Assembly (NCBI GenBank): GCA_014268975.2 | Contig: CP077096.1 | Location: forward strand, 2,641,501-2,705,500 | Origin: Pseudomonas wayambapalatensis | GTDB taxonomy: Bacteria; Pseudomonadota; Gammaproteobacteria; Pseudomonadales; Pseudomonadaceae | DNA: 64,000 nt | Reading direction: 5' to 3' | Shown: in pieces, positions 26,332-36,800 of the stretch | Layout: every line of letters begins with the position of its first letter | Numbering within the stretch: position 1 is the stretch's first letter | Position numbers and translations under genes: made by a program | Notes under the pieces: model-generated | Database searches by the model: none | Seen by the model: only the letters and a program-made list of their open reading frames with translations | What the model was told of the DNA's origin: nothing

Positions 26332-28589
26332 GTCTGAGTGTGGCGGTACGTGCGCTGTGTGAGTTTGCCGCCAAGGTCGGCGACCTGGACTTGCGCTTCA
26401 CGCCGTCGCCCACCGCCCAACAGGGTATCGACGGCCATCGACGGGTTGTTGCGCGGCGCGGTTCTGGCTACGAGGCGGAGGTATCGCTGGAGGGCGAGTA
26501 CCAGGGATTGCGGGTGCGGGGGCGAGCCGACGGCTACGACCCGGTGCGCAACCGGGTGGAGGAGATCAAGACTCACCGCGGCAATCTCGACCGCCAGCCG
26601 GACAATCATCGGCAATTGCACTGGGCGCAGGCCCGCGTCTATGCCTGGCTGTTGTGCCAGTCGCGTGGGCTGGAGCGGATCGAGGTCACGCTGGTGTACC
26701 TGGACGTCGACAGCGACCGACAGACCTTGTTCAGCGAGCCGCAGCATGCCGCGCAACTGCAGCACTTCTTCGAGACCTTGTGCCAGCGCTTTCTTGGCTG
26801 GGCGCACGCCCAGGCCGCACGCCTGCGCCTGCGGGACAGCGATCTGCAGGGGCTGGCGTTTCCGTACCCACAGTTCCGCCAGGGCCAGCGCCAACTGGCA
26901 GAAACCCTGTACAAGGCCGTGGCCACCGGGCGCTGCCTGATGGCCCAGGCCAGTACCGGTATTGGCAAAACGCTCGGCACGCTGTTTCCGCTGCTCAAGG
27001 CCATGGCCCCGCAGCAACTGGACAAGCTGCTCTTCCTCACCGCCAAGACACCAGGCCGGGCACTGGCGCTCGACGCACTGCGCCAGATCACCGACACCAC
27101 CCCGCAGCCCAGCCTGCGTGCGCTGGAGTTGATTGCCCGGGACAAAGCCTGCGAGTACCCGGGCAGTGCCTGTCATGGTGAGTCCTGTCCGCTGGCCAAG
27201 GGTTTCTACGATCGGCTGCCAGCGGCTCGCGAAGCAGCGTCGCAGGTGGTGTTGCTCGACCGTGCGGGGCTGCGGGAGGTCGCGCTGGCACACCAGGTCT
27301 GCCCGTATTACCTGGGGCAGGAGATGGCGCGCTGGGTCGATCTGGTGGTTGCCGACTACAACTATTATTTCGACGCCCATGCGCTGCTGTTCGGCCTGAC
27401 CCAACTCAACCAGTGGCGGGTGGCCGTGCTGGTGGACGAGGCGCATAACCTGGTGGAGCGCGGCCGCGCCATGTACAGCGCAAGCCTCGACCAAGGGCAA
27501 CTGCTGGCCTTGCGCAAGGCCAAGCCGGCGGGCTTGAGCAGCGCTCTGGAGCGTCTCAATCGCCAGTGGAATGCGTTGTACAAGTCCCAGCGGGCACCGT
27601 ACCAGGCGAGTGACCAATTGCCCGAGGCATTCCTGCGGGCGTTGCAACAGTGCATTGGCCTGATTCAGGAGGCCATGGAGCAGGCGCCTGCGCACGTCGA
27701 ACCGCAGGTCCTGCAGTTCTATTTCCATGCCCTGCAGTTCAGCCGTGTGGCCGAGCTGTTCGATGAGCATTTCCTGTTCGATGTCAGCCTGCGTAACGGC
27801 CCGCGAAACCGTCGTCTGGCAACCCTGACGCTGCGTAATGTGGTGCCCGCGCGCCTGCTTGGCCCGCGAATGGCTGCGGCGCGCAGCGTCACCCTGTTTT
27901 CGGCGACGCTAGGGCCTCGGCGCTTCTATTCCGACTTGCTGGGTATGCCGGCAGACACCGCCTGGCTGGACGTGGCCGCGCCATTTCGCGCCGAGCAGTT
28001 GCAGGTGCGGATCGTCAGTGAGGTTTCGACCCGCTTTCAGCAGCGCAGTGCGTCCCTGGCGCCGATCGTCGGGCTGATCGGCGAGCAGTACCAGCGTCAG
28101 CCGGGCAACTACCTGGCGTTCTTCAGCAGCTTTGAATACCTGGAGCAGGTGATGGCCCTGTTCGCCGAACGGCACCCCGAGGTGCCGCACTGGCGGCAGG
28201 CGCCGGGCATGGACGAGGCCGCACGCGAGGGATTTCTGGCGCGTTTCGTGGCGGATGGGCGAGGGATAGGTTTCGCTGTACTGGGCGGGGCCTTCGCTGA
28301 AGGAGTGGACCTGCCGGGCACCCGGCTGATAGGTGCCTTTGTCGCCACCCTTGGCTTGCCCCAGGTCAATCCGGTCAACGAACAGTTCAGGCAACGTTTG
28401 GCCCAGCAGTTTGGCAGCGGTTTTGACTACGCGTACCTGTACCCTGGCGTGCGCAAGGTGATCCAGGCGGCTGGTCGAGTCATTCGGGGCGACCAGGATC
28501 GTGGCGTGCTTTTTCTGATCGATGAGCGCTTCAGTGAGCCGCGGGTGCAACAGATGTTTCCTGGCTGGTGGCATACCGCCGCCAACTGA
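26328..28589 (+). CDS. XPD/DinG-like superfamily 2 DNA helicase with Fe-S cluster cysteines
   Basis: 753 residues from a GTG inside the FAN1 stop. N-terminal residues 1-160 resemble a PD-ExK/Cas4-like nuclease fold ([19 protein letters not shown]). Then come Walker A (STGIGKT, Lys214), a four-Cys segment ([14 protein letters not shown] and downstream VCPYYLG) placed as the XPD-family Fe-S cluster, VDEAHN (Asp370), and C-terminal motifs V-VI ([19 protein letters not shown]). It unwinds 5'-3' DNA or DNA with secondary structure. With FAN1 it likely forms a repair pair. Confidence 0.87.
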   Translation: MSLSVAVRALCEFAAKVGDLDLRFTPSPTAQQGIDGHRRVVARRGSGYEAEVSLEGEYQGLRVRGRADGYDPVRNRVEEIKTHRGNLDRQPDNHRQLHWAQARVYAWLLCQSRGLERIEVTLVYLDVDSDRQTLFSEPQHAAQLQHFFETLCQRFLGWAHAQAARLRLRDSDLQGLAFPYPQFRQGQRQLAETLYKAVATGRCLMAQASTGIGKTLGTLFPLLKAMAPQQLDKLLFLTAKTPGRALALDALRQITDTTPQPSLRALELIARDKACEYPGSACHGESCPLAKGFYDRLPAAREAASQVVLLDRAGLREVALAHQVCPYYLGQEMARWVDLVVADYNYYFDAHALLFGLTQLNQWRVAVLVDEAHNLVERGRAMYSASLDQGQLLALRKAKPAGLSSALERLNRQWNALYKSQRAPYQASDQLPEAFLRALQQCIGLIQEAMEQAPAHVEPQVLQFYFHALQFSRVAELFDEHFLFDVSLRNGPRNRRLATLTLRNVVPARLLGPRMAAARSVTLFSATLGPRRFYSDLLGMPADTAWLDVAAPFRAEQLQVRIVSEVSTRFQQRSASLAPIVGLIGEQYQRQPGNYLAFFSSFEYLEQVMALFAERHPEVPHWRQAPGMDEAAREGFLARFVADGRGIGFAVLGGAFAEGVDLPGTRLIGAFVATLGLPQVNPVNEQFRQRLAQQFGSGFDYAYLYPGVRKVIQAAGRVIRGDQDRGVLFLIDERFSEPRVQQMFPGWWHTAAN

Positions 28590-28669
28590 TCCGGCCCCAT
28601 CGCGCGCCGTTGCAACTCCCAGTACACTGCGCGTTCCAACACCTACATCCGTTGAACTCGAGGTTCTGC

Positions 28670-30307
28670 ATGACGCTCAGCCCTTTGGCAGGCAAGCCGG
28701 CTCCGGCCAGCGTGCTGGTCGATATTCCCCGCCTGTTGACCGCCTACTACACCGGTCGCCCGGACGCTGCGGTCGCTTCGCAGCGCGTGGCCTTCGGCAC
28801 TTCCGGACACCGAGGCACCTCGTTCGAGTTGAGCTTCAACGAGCATCATGTGCTGGCGATCACCCAGGCGATCTGCCTGTACCGCCAGGAGCAGGGTATC
28901 GATGGCCCGCTGTTCATCGGTGCTGACACCCATGCCTTGTCGGCGCCGGCCACCGCCAGCGCGCTGGAGGTCCTGGCGGCCAATGGCGTGCAGGTGCGCT
29001 TGTCCAAGGACGACGAGTACACCCCGACCCCGGCGGTGTCCCATGCGATCCTGTGCTACAATCGCGGTCGTCAACAGAGTCTGGCCGACGGCATCGTCAT
29101 CACCCCCTCGCACAACCCGCCCCAGAGCGGTGGTTTCAAATACAACCCGCCCAATGGCGGCCCGGCTGACAGCGATGTGACCAAGTGGGTCGAAGCCAAG
29201 GCCAACGAACTGCTGGCTGCAGGTCTTGCGGGTGTCAAGCGCATTGACTACGCCCAGGCTCTGCAGGCTGCCACTACCCAGCGTCACGACTACGTGAGCA
29301 GCTACGTGGCCGACCTGGAAAACGTCATCGATTTCGAGGTCATCCGTAAAGCCAACCTGCGCCTGGGTGTCGATCCGCTGGGTGGCGCGGGCGTGCGCTA
29401 TTGGTCGGCGATTGCCGAGCGGTACCAGTTGAACCTTGAAGTGGTCAACACCGAGGTCGACCCGACCTTCCGCTTCATGAGCGTCGACTGGGACGGGCAG
29501 ATTCGCATGGACCCTTCGTCGCCATACGCCATGCAAGGGCTGATCGGCCTGCGCGAGCGTTTCGACGTGGCCTTTGCCTGCGACCCGGACCATGATCGCC
29601 ACGGTATCGTCACCAGTGACGGCCTGCTGCAGCCGAACAACTATCTTGCCGTGGCCATCGACTACCTGTTCCGCCACCGCCCGCATTGGCGCAGCGACGC
29701 CGCGGTCGGCAAGACCGTGGTCAGCAGTGGCATGATCGACCGGGTCACCGAGCGGTTGGGGCGCAAGCTCCATGAAGTGCCGGTGGGCTTCAAGTTTTTC
29801 GCCCAGGGCCTGTTCGAAGGTTCGCTTGGTTTTGGTGGAGAGGAGAGTGCGGGCGCTTCGTTCCTGCGTCTGGACGGCAGCGTCTGGGCGACCGACAAGG
29901 ACGGCCTGATTCCCGCATTGCTGGCGGCCGAGATGACTGCACGCACGGGGCGCAATCCGAGCCAGGCCTATGCCGACCTCACCGCAGCGCTGGGCAAGCC
30001 GTACGCCACCAGGGTCGAGGCCAAGGCCGATGCGCGGCAGAAAGCGCTGCTGAGCAAGCTGGCGCCTGAGCAGGTGAAGTCCACCGAGCTTGCCGGCGAG
30101 CCGATCCAGCAGATCCTCAGCCATGCGCCAGGCAACGGTCAGGCCATCGGCGGCCTGAAGGTGATGACCGCCAATGGCTGGTTTGCCGCGCGTCCATCGG
30201 GTACCGAGGACATCTACAAGATCTACGCCGAGAGCTTCGTTGACGAGGCGCACCTGCAGCGCCTGGTGCAGGAAGCCCAGGCACTGGTGGATGCGGCGAT
30301 CAGCTGA
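28670..30307 (+). CDS. pgm: Phosphoglucomutase (alpha-D-glucose phosphate-specific)
   Basis: 545 residues, matching E. coli-type Pgm in length. The phosphoserine loop is TPSHNP with Ser147, the metal loop is CDPDHDRHG, the sugar loop is GGEESAGAS, and the C-terminal phosphate loop is ARPSGTED. It interconverts glucose-1-phosphate and glucose-6-phosphate for glycogen, trehalose and envelope sugars. The ATG follows CTCGAGG; a longer frame upstream overlaps the helicase and is not used. Confidence 0.93.
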   Translation: MTLSPLAGKPAPASVLVDIPRLLTAYYTGRPDAAVASQRVAFGTSGHRGTSFELSFNEHHVLAITQAICLYRQEQGIDGPLFIGADTHALSAPATASALEVLAANGVQVRLSKDDEYTPTPAVSHAILCYNRGRQQSLADGIVITPSHNPPQSGGFKYNPPNGGPADSDVTKWVEAKANELLAAGLAGVKRIDYAQALQAATTQRHDYVSSYVADLENVIDFEVIRKANLRLGVDPLGGAGVRYWSAIAERYQLNLEVVNTEVDPTFRFMSVDWDGQIRMDPSSPYAMQGLIGLRERFDVAFACDPDHDRHGIVTSDGLLQPNNYLAVAIDYLFRHRPHWRSDAAVGKTVVSSGMIDRVTERLGRKLHEVPVGFKFFAQGLFEGSLGFGGEESAGASFLRLDGSVWATDKDGLIPALLAAEMTARTGRNPSQAYADLTAALGKPYATRVEAKADARQKALLSKLAPEQVKSTELAGEPIQQILSHAPGNGQAIGGLKVMTANGWFAARPSGTEDIYKIYAESFVDEAHLQRLVQEAQALVDAAIS

Positions 30308-30346
30308 TTGTCTTGCGATCACCGGCAACGCCGGTGTCGTAAACCC

Positions 30347-30386
30347 AGTCGTACGATTCGCGAGCTAGCCCGCGAAAAGTACGACT
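30347..30386. terminator. Hairpin between convergent pgm and pirin genes
   Basis: Outer arms AGTCGTAC (30347-30354) and GTACGACT (30379-30386) enclose inner CGCG/CGCG pairing. No clean T-run on either strand. Its position between two converging genes suggests a shared terminator. Confidence 0.5.
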
Positions 30387-30398
30387 TGGCCATCTGGC

Positions 30399-31097
30399 TC
30401 AGGCCACATCCACCAGCACGATCTCGCTGTCCTCGAGCGCCGTGACGCGCAGCACCTCTTCGCCTTCCACGGCAATCCCGTCCCGGGCTTTGGCGCGCAC
30501 GCCATTGGCCTCGACCACGCCTTTGGCCGGAACCAGATACCCGCGTCGTCCGGCATCGAAACGGTACTCGGCGCTCTCGCCGGCACGCAGGGTCGCGGCC
30601 ACCAGCCGTGCATCGGCACGGATGCGCAGAGCATCCTGATCCTCGACACGGCCGCTGGCCAGCGTCACGAAGCCTTCGCCTCGCTCACCTTTGGGGAACG
30701 GCCGAGTCCCCCAGGACGGTGCGTCTCCGACCTTGTCCGGCACAATCCAGATCTGGAAGATGCGCGTGTCAACCTTCTCCAGGTTGTACTCGCTGTGCAC
30801 GATGCCAGTACCCGCACTCATCACCTGTACGTCACCGACTTCGGTGCGGCCTTTGTTACCCAGGTTGTCCTGGTGGCTGATTGCACCTTCGCGTACGTAA
30901 GTGATGATTTCCATGTCCCGGTGCGGATGCGGCGGGAAGCCACTGCCTGCGGCGATCAGGTCGTCGTTCCATACGCGCAGGTTGCCCCAGTGCATACGCT
31001 CGGTGTCGTAGTACTCGGCAAAGGAAAAGTGATGATGGGCATCCAGCCAGCCGTGGTTGGCATGGCCGAGGCTTTCAAAGGGGCGCAGTTGCAGCAT
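30399..31097 (-). CDS. Pirin family protein (YhaK type)
   Basis: 232 residues, a double cupin. Metal-binding pattern HPHRDMEIITYV with two His, and HSEYN and related Glu/His further on. Some bicupin pirins oxidise quercetin-like flavonoids; others bind regulators, so the role is open. The start at 31097 has GAGGACC upstream; the frame to 31145 lacks a better site. Confidence 0.9.
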   Translation of the reverse strand: MLQLRPFESLGHANHGWLDAHHHFSFAEYYDTERMHWGNLRVWNDDLIAAGSGFPPHPHRDMEIITYVREGAISHQDNLGNKGRTEVGDVQVMSAGTGIVHSEYNLEKVDTRIFQIWIVPDKVGDAPSWGTRPFPKGERGEGFVTLASGRVEDQDALRIRADARLVAATLRAGESAEYRFDAGRRGYLVPAKGVVEANGVRAKARDGIAVEGEEVLRVTALEDSEIVLVDVA

Positions 31098-31317
31098 GAT
31101 CAAGGTCCTCGGTAAGTGGGAATGGGGCCATGATGCGCCTTTCAAGTATCGAAAATAAGCGTAAATATCGACTTGTTTTTATCTGATAAATAGATGGTTT
31201 TGGTTGTGGTGCTTTCTGCGTTTCATCGCCTAATCCCATGATCTGCAAGCATTAGCTGGCACTTTTCAGCGGTTCGGTGGAACATGTTCCGCTGATTCGA
31301 CTAGCAATGGAGTGACC

Positions 31318-33789
31318 GTGTCTTTCGAGCAGCCCCCGGCGCCACTGGACCTGACCCCACCCGCGCAATTGCCTTGGTTGCGCCGCTTCGCCGCTCGCCT
31401 GCTCGGGCGTGGATTGAGCCGTCTGCAGGCTCAGCACCGTGACTCATGGTTCCTCGGCCATGCCACTGGCCAGCGCAGCGGGCACGCCGATGGCTTGCGT
31501 GACGGCTATGAACGTGGCCGCGCCGAAGGGTACGAGGCGGGGCGCCAGGTCCTGGTGATCCGCGACAGCCGCCCGGACGGCGCTGCGGTGCCCGGCGAGG
31601 ACGACAAGCTGTTCGACGACTGGCGCCTGCCGCTGACAGCAGAGCTGAAGAAACGCTTCAAGGCCGATGTCGGCCAGCGCCTGCCTGCCGACGCCCAACC
31701 CAGTGCCGCGCAATGGAAGCTGATCTTCAGCGATACGCCGTCTACCTGCGTGGTGGCGGGGGCCGGCGCCGGCAAGTCCACTTCGCTGGTGCTGCGTATC
31801 CTGCTGCTGCGCCACTATCTGGGCTTCGAGTTGGACGCCATGACCGTGGTCACCTTCACTCGTGAGTCGCGCAAGGACTTCATAAAACGGCTGGTGCAGG
31901 TCTTCGCCCTCTGGCAGATCGACCTGCCGCCGGCCCGTGCCCGTGACCTGGTGCGCACCTTCCATTCGCGCATCCTGCCCCTGGTGCGCAGCTTGCCGGG
32001 GTTCTCTCACCTGCGCGCATTCGAGACCCTGGGCAACGATGTACCTGCCGGCAGTGAAGCCGAGAGCGAAGGTAACCCTTTCGATCTGCGCCTGAACGAT
32101 GCCCAGCGCCAGCAGCTCAATCTGTGTTATCGCGACCTGCTGCGTGACAGTCCACGTTTTGCGGAACTGGTCGCGACGATGCGCCAGGAGTCCCTGCAGC
32201 TCAAGCCGCTCGATCCGGATCATCCTGATGTGCAGAAGCGCGTACAGGTGACGCAACTGGCGGCCCAGCGCGACGAAGAGTTGTGCGACGTAATCGAAGA
32301 CCTGTGGTTCGCTGCGGGCGCCTGGCCGATCAAGGGCATCGAGCCCTGCCGGGAAACGGTGCAGATCCGTGGCCAGCGCTTCCATGTGCACGGGCGTCTT
32401 GAAGGGCTCGATGCCTGGGTGGTACTGGGCTTCGACCCGTCGGAAAGCGCCCAGTACCAACGTGCCAACGCCAAGCTGTCGGTGCGTGCCGAGTGGGCTG
32501 TAAAGCGCACGTTGTTTCAAGCTTTCTGTGATAAGCCACTGATTTGGCTGGATAACTACACCTCGGCAAAGCGTCTCGCCGCGTCGCTGGCGGGTGATGC
32601 GGTGGCGGGGCCTGGGTTCGAGTTCAAGGTCAAGGGTGAACTGGCCCCAACGCCATTACTCGATGCCTTCGTCGGTGCGGCGAGCTTCATCGAGAATCTG
32701 GGGCTGGAGGTCGGGAGTGCTGTTGCTCGCATGAGCTTTGCGCCGGGCGACAGCGATGCGCCGTTCTTCGAAGCCCTGGCCCTGTACTGGAAGGCGTTGG
32801 AGGCCCACCTGCTCGGACAGTCCCCGCCGGTGATGACCTATAACCGCATGTTCGCGCTGTTCGGCGAGAACAACCCCGAGAATCTGCAACTGTTGCCAGA
32901 CCCGCTGCTACGCCCGCTGGCGCATCTGATGATCGACGAGTTCCAGGATGTCTCGCCACAGATCGTCAGTTGGCTGCGCGCGACGCTGCGTGAGATTCGC
33001 AGGCGTGGCCCAGGCATGCATGCCGGGCGCAACGCTGCGCATTCGTCGTTGATGTGCGTGGGTGATGACTGGCAATCGATCTACGGCTGGCGCGGTAGTT
33101 CACCAAAGTACTTCATGGAGTTCGGCAAGACCTTCCCATCGCCGGCCAATAGCCGGGTGATGCTGGTCGAGAACTACCGGAGTCAGCAGCACATCATCGA
33201 TGCGGCGGAACACCTGGTGCGCGGCACAGCGGCAATCACCGGCAAGAAGGCCAGGGCCTGTGGTGGCGCTGCTGCGTTGCCGTTGTCGCCGGTCAAGGTG
33301 TTCGAGCGCGATGAGGCCGCACTCGGGCAAACCCTGATCGAGCATTACCAGCGTGGCGAGACAGTGATGATGTTGTTTCGAAAAAGTAGCGATAAGCTGC
33401 TGATTTCAAATCATATAGAGTCTGTGGTCAGGGCTGATTCGAGCCTGCCGCCTGAGCAGCGTCGTCTGCGTCAGCTCACCTATCACAGCGCCAAGGGCCT
33501 GCAGGCCGATGCCGTGTTCATGCTCGGCGATTGCCAATACCTGACCAGTTCGCCCTACAAGAATCAGGTTTACCGCATGGCCGGGTTGGGGCGTACCGGG
33601 GATGCGCAGCCGTTCGACAGTGCGCAGAAAGACGAGGCGCAACGCCTGGCCTACGTCGGGGTGACGCGGGCGATCAGGCACTGCTATTGGCATGTGGAAG
33701 CTGTCAGCGGCGAGACAGCGGCACTGCCTCGCGCATCCAGTCAGGTACGAGGCCGGCACGTCTACTTCGAGGACCTGCGCGGCCAGTGA
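31318..33789 (+). CDS. UvrD/Rep-like superfamily 1 helicase with glycine-patterned N-terminal extension
   Basis: 823 residues from the GTG placed six bases after GGAG; GTG at 31312 is the alternative. Walker A is AGAGAGKSTS (Lys153), motif II is IDEFQDVSP (Asp540/Glu541), motif III is CVGDDWQSIYGWRGS, and motif V is TYHSAKGLQADAVF, followed by AYVGVTRA (VI). The N-terminal 45-80 segment has repeated G-x3-G spacing (GHATGQRSGHADGLRDGYERG...), a FliH-like helical pattern. A DNA repair or unwinding role is likely; its exact subgroup is not clear. It resembles helicase IV more than UvrD in layout. Confidence 0.87.
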   Translation: MSFEQPPAPLDLTPPAQLPWLRRFAARLLGRGLSRLQAQHRDSWFLGHATGQRSGHADGLRDGYERGRAEGYEAGRQVLVIRDSRPDGAAVPGEDDKLFDDWRLPLTAELKKRFKADVGQRLPADAQPSAAQWKLIFSDTPSTCVVAGAGAGKSTSLVLRILLLRHYLGFELDAMTVVTFTRESRKDFIKRLVQVFALWQIDLPPARARDLVRTFHSRILPLVRSLPGFSHLRAFETLGNDVPAGSEAESEGNPFDLRLNDAQRQQLNLCYRDLLRDSPRFAELVATMRQESLQLKPLDPDHPDVQKRVQVTQLAAQRDEELCDVIEDLWFAAGAWPIKGIEPCRETVQIRGQRFHVHGRLEGLDAWVVLGFDPSESAQYQRANAKLSVRAEWAVKRTLFQAFCDKPLIWLDNYTSAKRLAASLAGDAVAGPGFEFKVKGELAPTPLLDAFVGAASFIENLGLEVGSAVARMSFAPGDSDAPFFEALALYWKALEAHLLGQSPPVMTYNRMFALFGENNPENLQLLPDPLLRPLAHLMIDEFQDVSPQIVSWLRATLREIRRRGPGMHAGRNAAHSSLMCVGDDWQSIYGWRGSSPKYFMEFGKTFPSPANSRVMLVENYRSQQHIIDAAEHLVRGTAAITGKKARACGGAAALPLSPVKVFERDEAALGQTLIEHYQRGETVMMLFRKSSDKLLISNHIESVVRADSSLPPEQRRLRQLTYHSAKGLQADAVFMLGDCQYLTSSPYKNQVYRMAGLGRTGDAQPFDSAQKDEAQRLAYVGVTRAIRHCYWHVEAVSGETAALPRASSQVRGRHVYFEDLRGQ

Positions 33790-33801
33790 GGATTCACAGC
33801 G

Positions 33802-36800
33802 TCAGTCGGTTTCGACTTCCCGGGTCAGGCTTTCGAACAGTCCGCGCTCGACGCTCGTCTGCTCATCGCGCAGCGCATTGAACGCCGCTACGTCCTGTTC
33901 ATCGGTGAGCAGCAACGGCTGCAGTTTCCCGTTACTGCTGGGCAGCTCTTGAGCGATCGCTTTCTCCAGGGCCTTCCTGACCGAGGTCGACAACGAAGTG
34001 ACGGGCTCGAGCTCGACGGTCTCGCCGTTTACTTGCGAAGCGAAGTCGCGGCAGTACTGCAGGTAATCAAGCCCGGGTCGCCAGAACTCGGTGACCGCCT
34101 CGAACTGTGAGGCATGGGCACGCCTGAGGCTGAGCTGCCAGGTGGGCTGTTCGACGATCCATTGGCGGGGCCCTGCCGGATCTGTATCCAGACGCGTCAC
34201 TTCCTTGCTTACGTTGGCCTCCACCTTGTACGACAGGTGGGCAGTCGGCCTGTAGAGCATGTTCTCGCTCGGCTCTGGATAGTCCAAGTCCTCAGCGAGT
34301 GCCTGGCGCAACGCCAGGCGAATCTCTATATCGTCGACCAGTCCATCGATCAACACATCGTCCGGAATGGCATCTGGGTCGTCCAGCTGATCAAGCGCAG
34401 GGATGTCCTCGGCACTGTTTTCCAGCCTCCGCTGCAGGCCGACTTTACGCAGCGTGCGCGCAAGGGCGATGCGATCCGCCAGGTTGTTGACCAGCTCTCG
34501 CCGGTAACGCTGGCGCAACAAGGCCCATTTTTCACTGAGGGTGAAGTCGCCGTTGCTGATCTTCTGCAAGCTGACCTCCGTTTCCAGTGCGCTGAATGCG
34601 TCGGCGCCGGCATCACCGCAAGTGGTGGGATAGTGTTCCGCGACATCGTTGAGCCTTTCACGCAGCTCGGTACTCTCACCTGCTGCTTTGAGCACTGCCC
34701 AGACGCGATTGCGCATGGCAGCAGGTTGTTGGCGAGTGTCTGCCGAATCGAGCAACAAGCCCAGCTTGTCCAGCAGTGGCTGGTTTTCGCCAGTTCCGAA
34801 TAGATTGGCCCAGAGCAGACGTTGTTCTGGCGTGGCATTGGTCTGTATGAATGCCTCTGTCAGGCCGATCACGCCTTCGTTTTCGTGGACAACGAGTTGA
34901 ATGCGGGCAAGCCCGGCACGGACCTCTGGCTCCAGTCCGTTGTAGTTGAAGGTCCAGCGCATGCCCGCCTGGCGCCTATTGATACCCTCGGCGAAAGGCG
35001 TGGCAAGGATATCTTCAAGGTCGGGTAGGGTGTGGATACGGTTCATCGACAGGTCGAGCTGGCGCAGCTGGTAGTGCCTTTGGCTCATCAGGGTCGTCAG
35101 CCCCTGTGGCCATTGCTCCAGGTCGCAGCGCGACAGGTTCAGGTGCGACAGCCGAGCCATGTAGCCAACATCAGGCGCTACGCCCAGAGGGTTGGCTCGC
35201 AGGTTCAATTGCTGGATGTGGATCATCCCCTGGAAACGCTCGGCACTGGCAGCATCGAGTGTGATGCGGTTGTTGTTCAGCCTGAGGGTATCCAGGCGGC
35301 GTGCGGCGAGGAAGTCGATGTTCGCAGCACTCAGGGTGAGTGCATTGTGCCCCAGGTCGAGCTCTCGCAGAGAGGGCAGGCCGGCCAGGGTTTCCTGCAT
35401 CTGGGGGCTGAGCCTGGTCAATCCGATGTCTCTGAGTACCAGTCTGCGAAGATTTGGTGCCGCTCGCAGCGCCGTTGCCAGGGAGGATTCGCTGAGCTGC
35501 GAACTGTTGAGTATTTCAAGTTCTTCCAGAGCCGGGAAGCAAGTAAGCAGATCGGGGTTCAGTGCCCTCAACCCCAACCGATTGAGGCGCAATGTGCGGA
35601 CATTCGAGAAGCGCGCCGAAATCTTGGGCAGCGTTGGGGTCTCGCTGCCAATGTTGTGGATTTCCAGCTCGTGCTCCTGCGGATTTCGCCAAGCGTCCAT
35701 CAGCGCCACGTCTACTCCGCCGGACTCCGTACCAGCATTTCGTGAAGCGTCCACCCATCGGTCGATATCCTGGGCGAGTGTGTGCCACTCGTACTCAAGG
35801 CGAGAAATGTTGTTCTCCAATACGCGACCTGTGCCCAGTGGTGCTATCAGGTCATCGATCCGACTTTCGTTGTGTGTTCGGTAAAGCCTGGCGAGCCTTG
35901 CTCGCGCCCTGGAGACGCCCCGGCCACTGAGCGGATAGCCCAGCCGACCGTCGCTCAGGCGCAGAGGGGAGCGGAAGCCGGGTCTGACCGGTTGCTGGCC
36001 GATCAGTTGGCGGGCCTTGTCTCGGTCGGCGGTGGCGAGCGCGAACAGCGCGGCATCGCTCTTTGGCGGTTGTGTCTGCAGCCCCTCGCGCAGCAGTGCG
36101 GTATCGGCAGTCGCCAGATCGGCCTGTTTCAGACCAAGGATGGCTCGATCCAGGCGAATGCGGGCTTGCATCAGGCGCGCTTCCTCGGCGACGCGCAGTG
36201 GGACGCGTCCATCAGGGCTGCTCATCCGCGCGCGCTCTTGCGGGCTGGCATTTTCGACGATCTCATCCACCGCCACGCCCGGCAGGCTGGGAAACTGCCG
36301 CGACAAGCGTTCGGCCGCCAACGAGCTGTGCTCGGCCGCAGGCGCGCGGAGGCTGTCGAAGATCGACTGGCGGTTGGCTTCGAGTTGGTTGGCGAGGCGC
36401 TCCCGCAAGACCTGGATCCGGGATGCCTGTCCAGCTTCGACCGGCGCAAGACGCGCAGCTTGTTCGGGATCCATCTGAGCCAGCACACTGCTGACCAGTT
36501 CGCCATTCTCCAGCTCCTGTCTGCTGAGCTGCACCACATGATCGCCGGGCCTGCTGGCCCTGGGGTAGGTGACGGATTCGCCTGCACGCTCGCTCCCCTT
36601 GAAGACTTCCAGAACGTGATCGCTCGGCCATTCCGGCAACTGGGTCAGGGCATTGAGGGCGAAATTCTTGTATGCCGGGAAGCGTGTTCCTTCGCGAACA
36701 CTGCGTGTCAGGCCAGAGATCTCTTCGCTGGTGCGCAAGCGCTGGAAGGCGTCCAACAACTGTGAAGGTGTTCGACCATCCTCTGCCAATTGATGACGTA

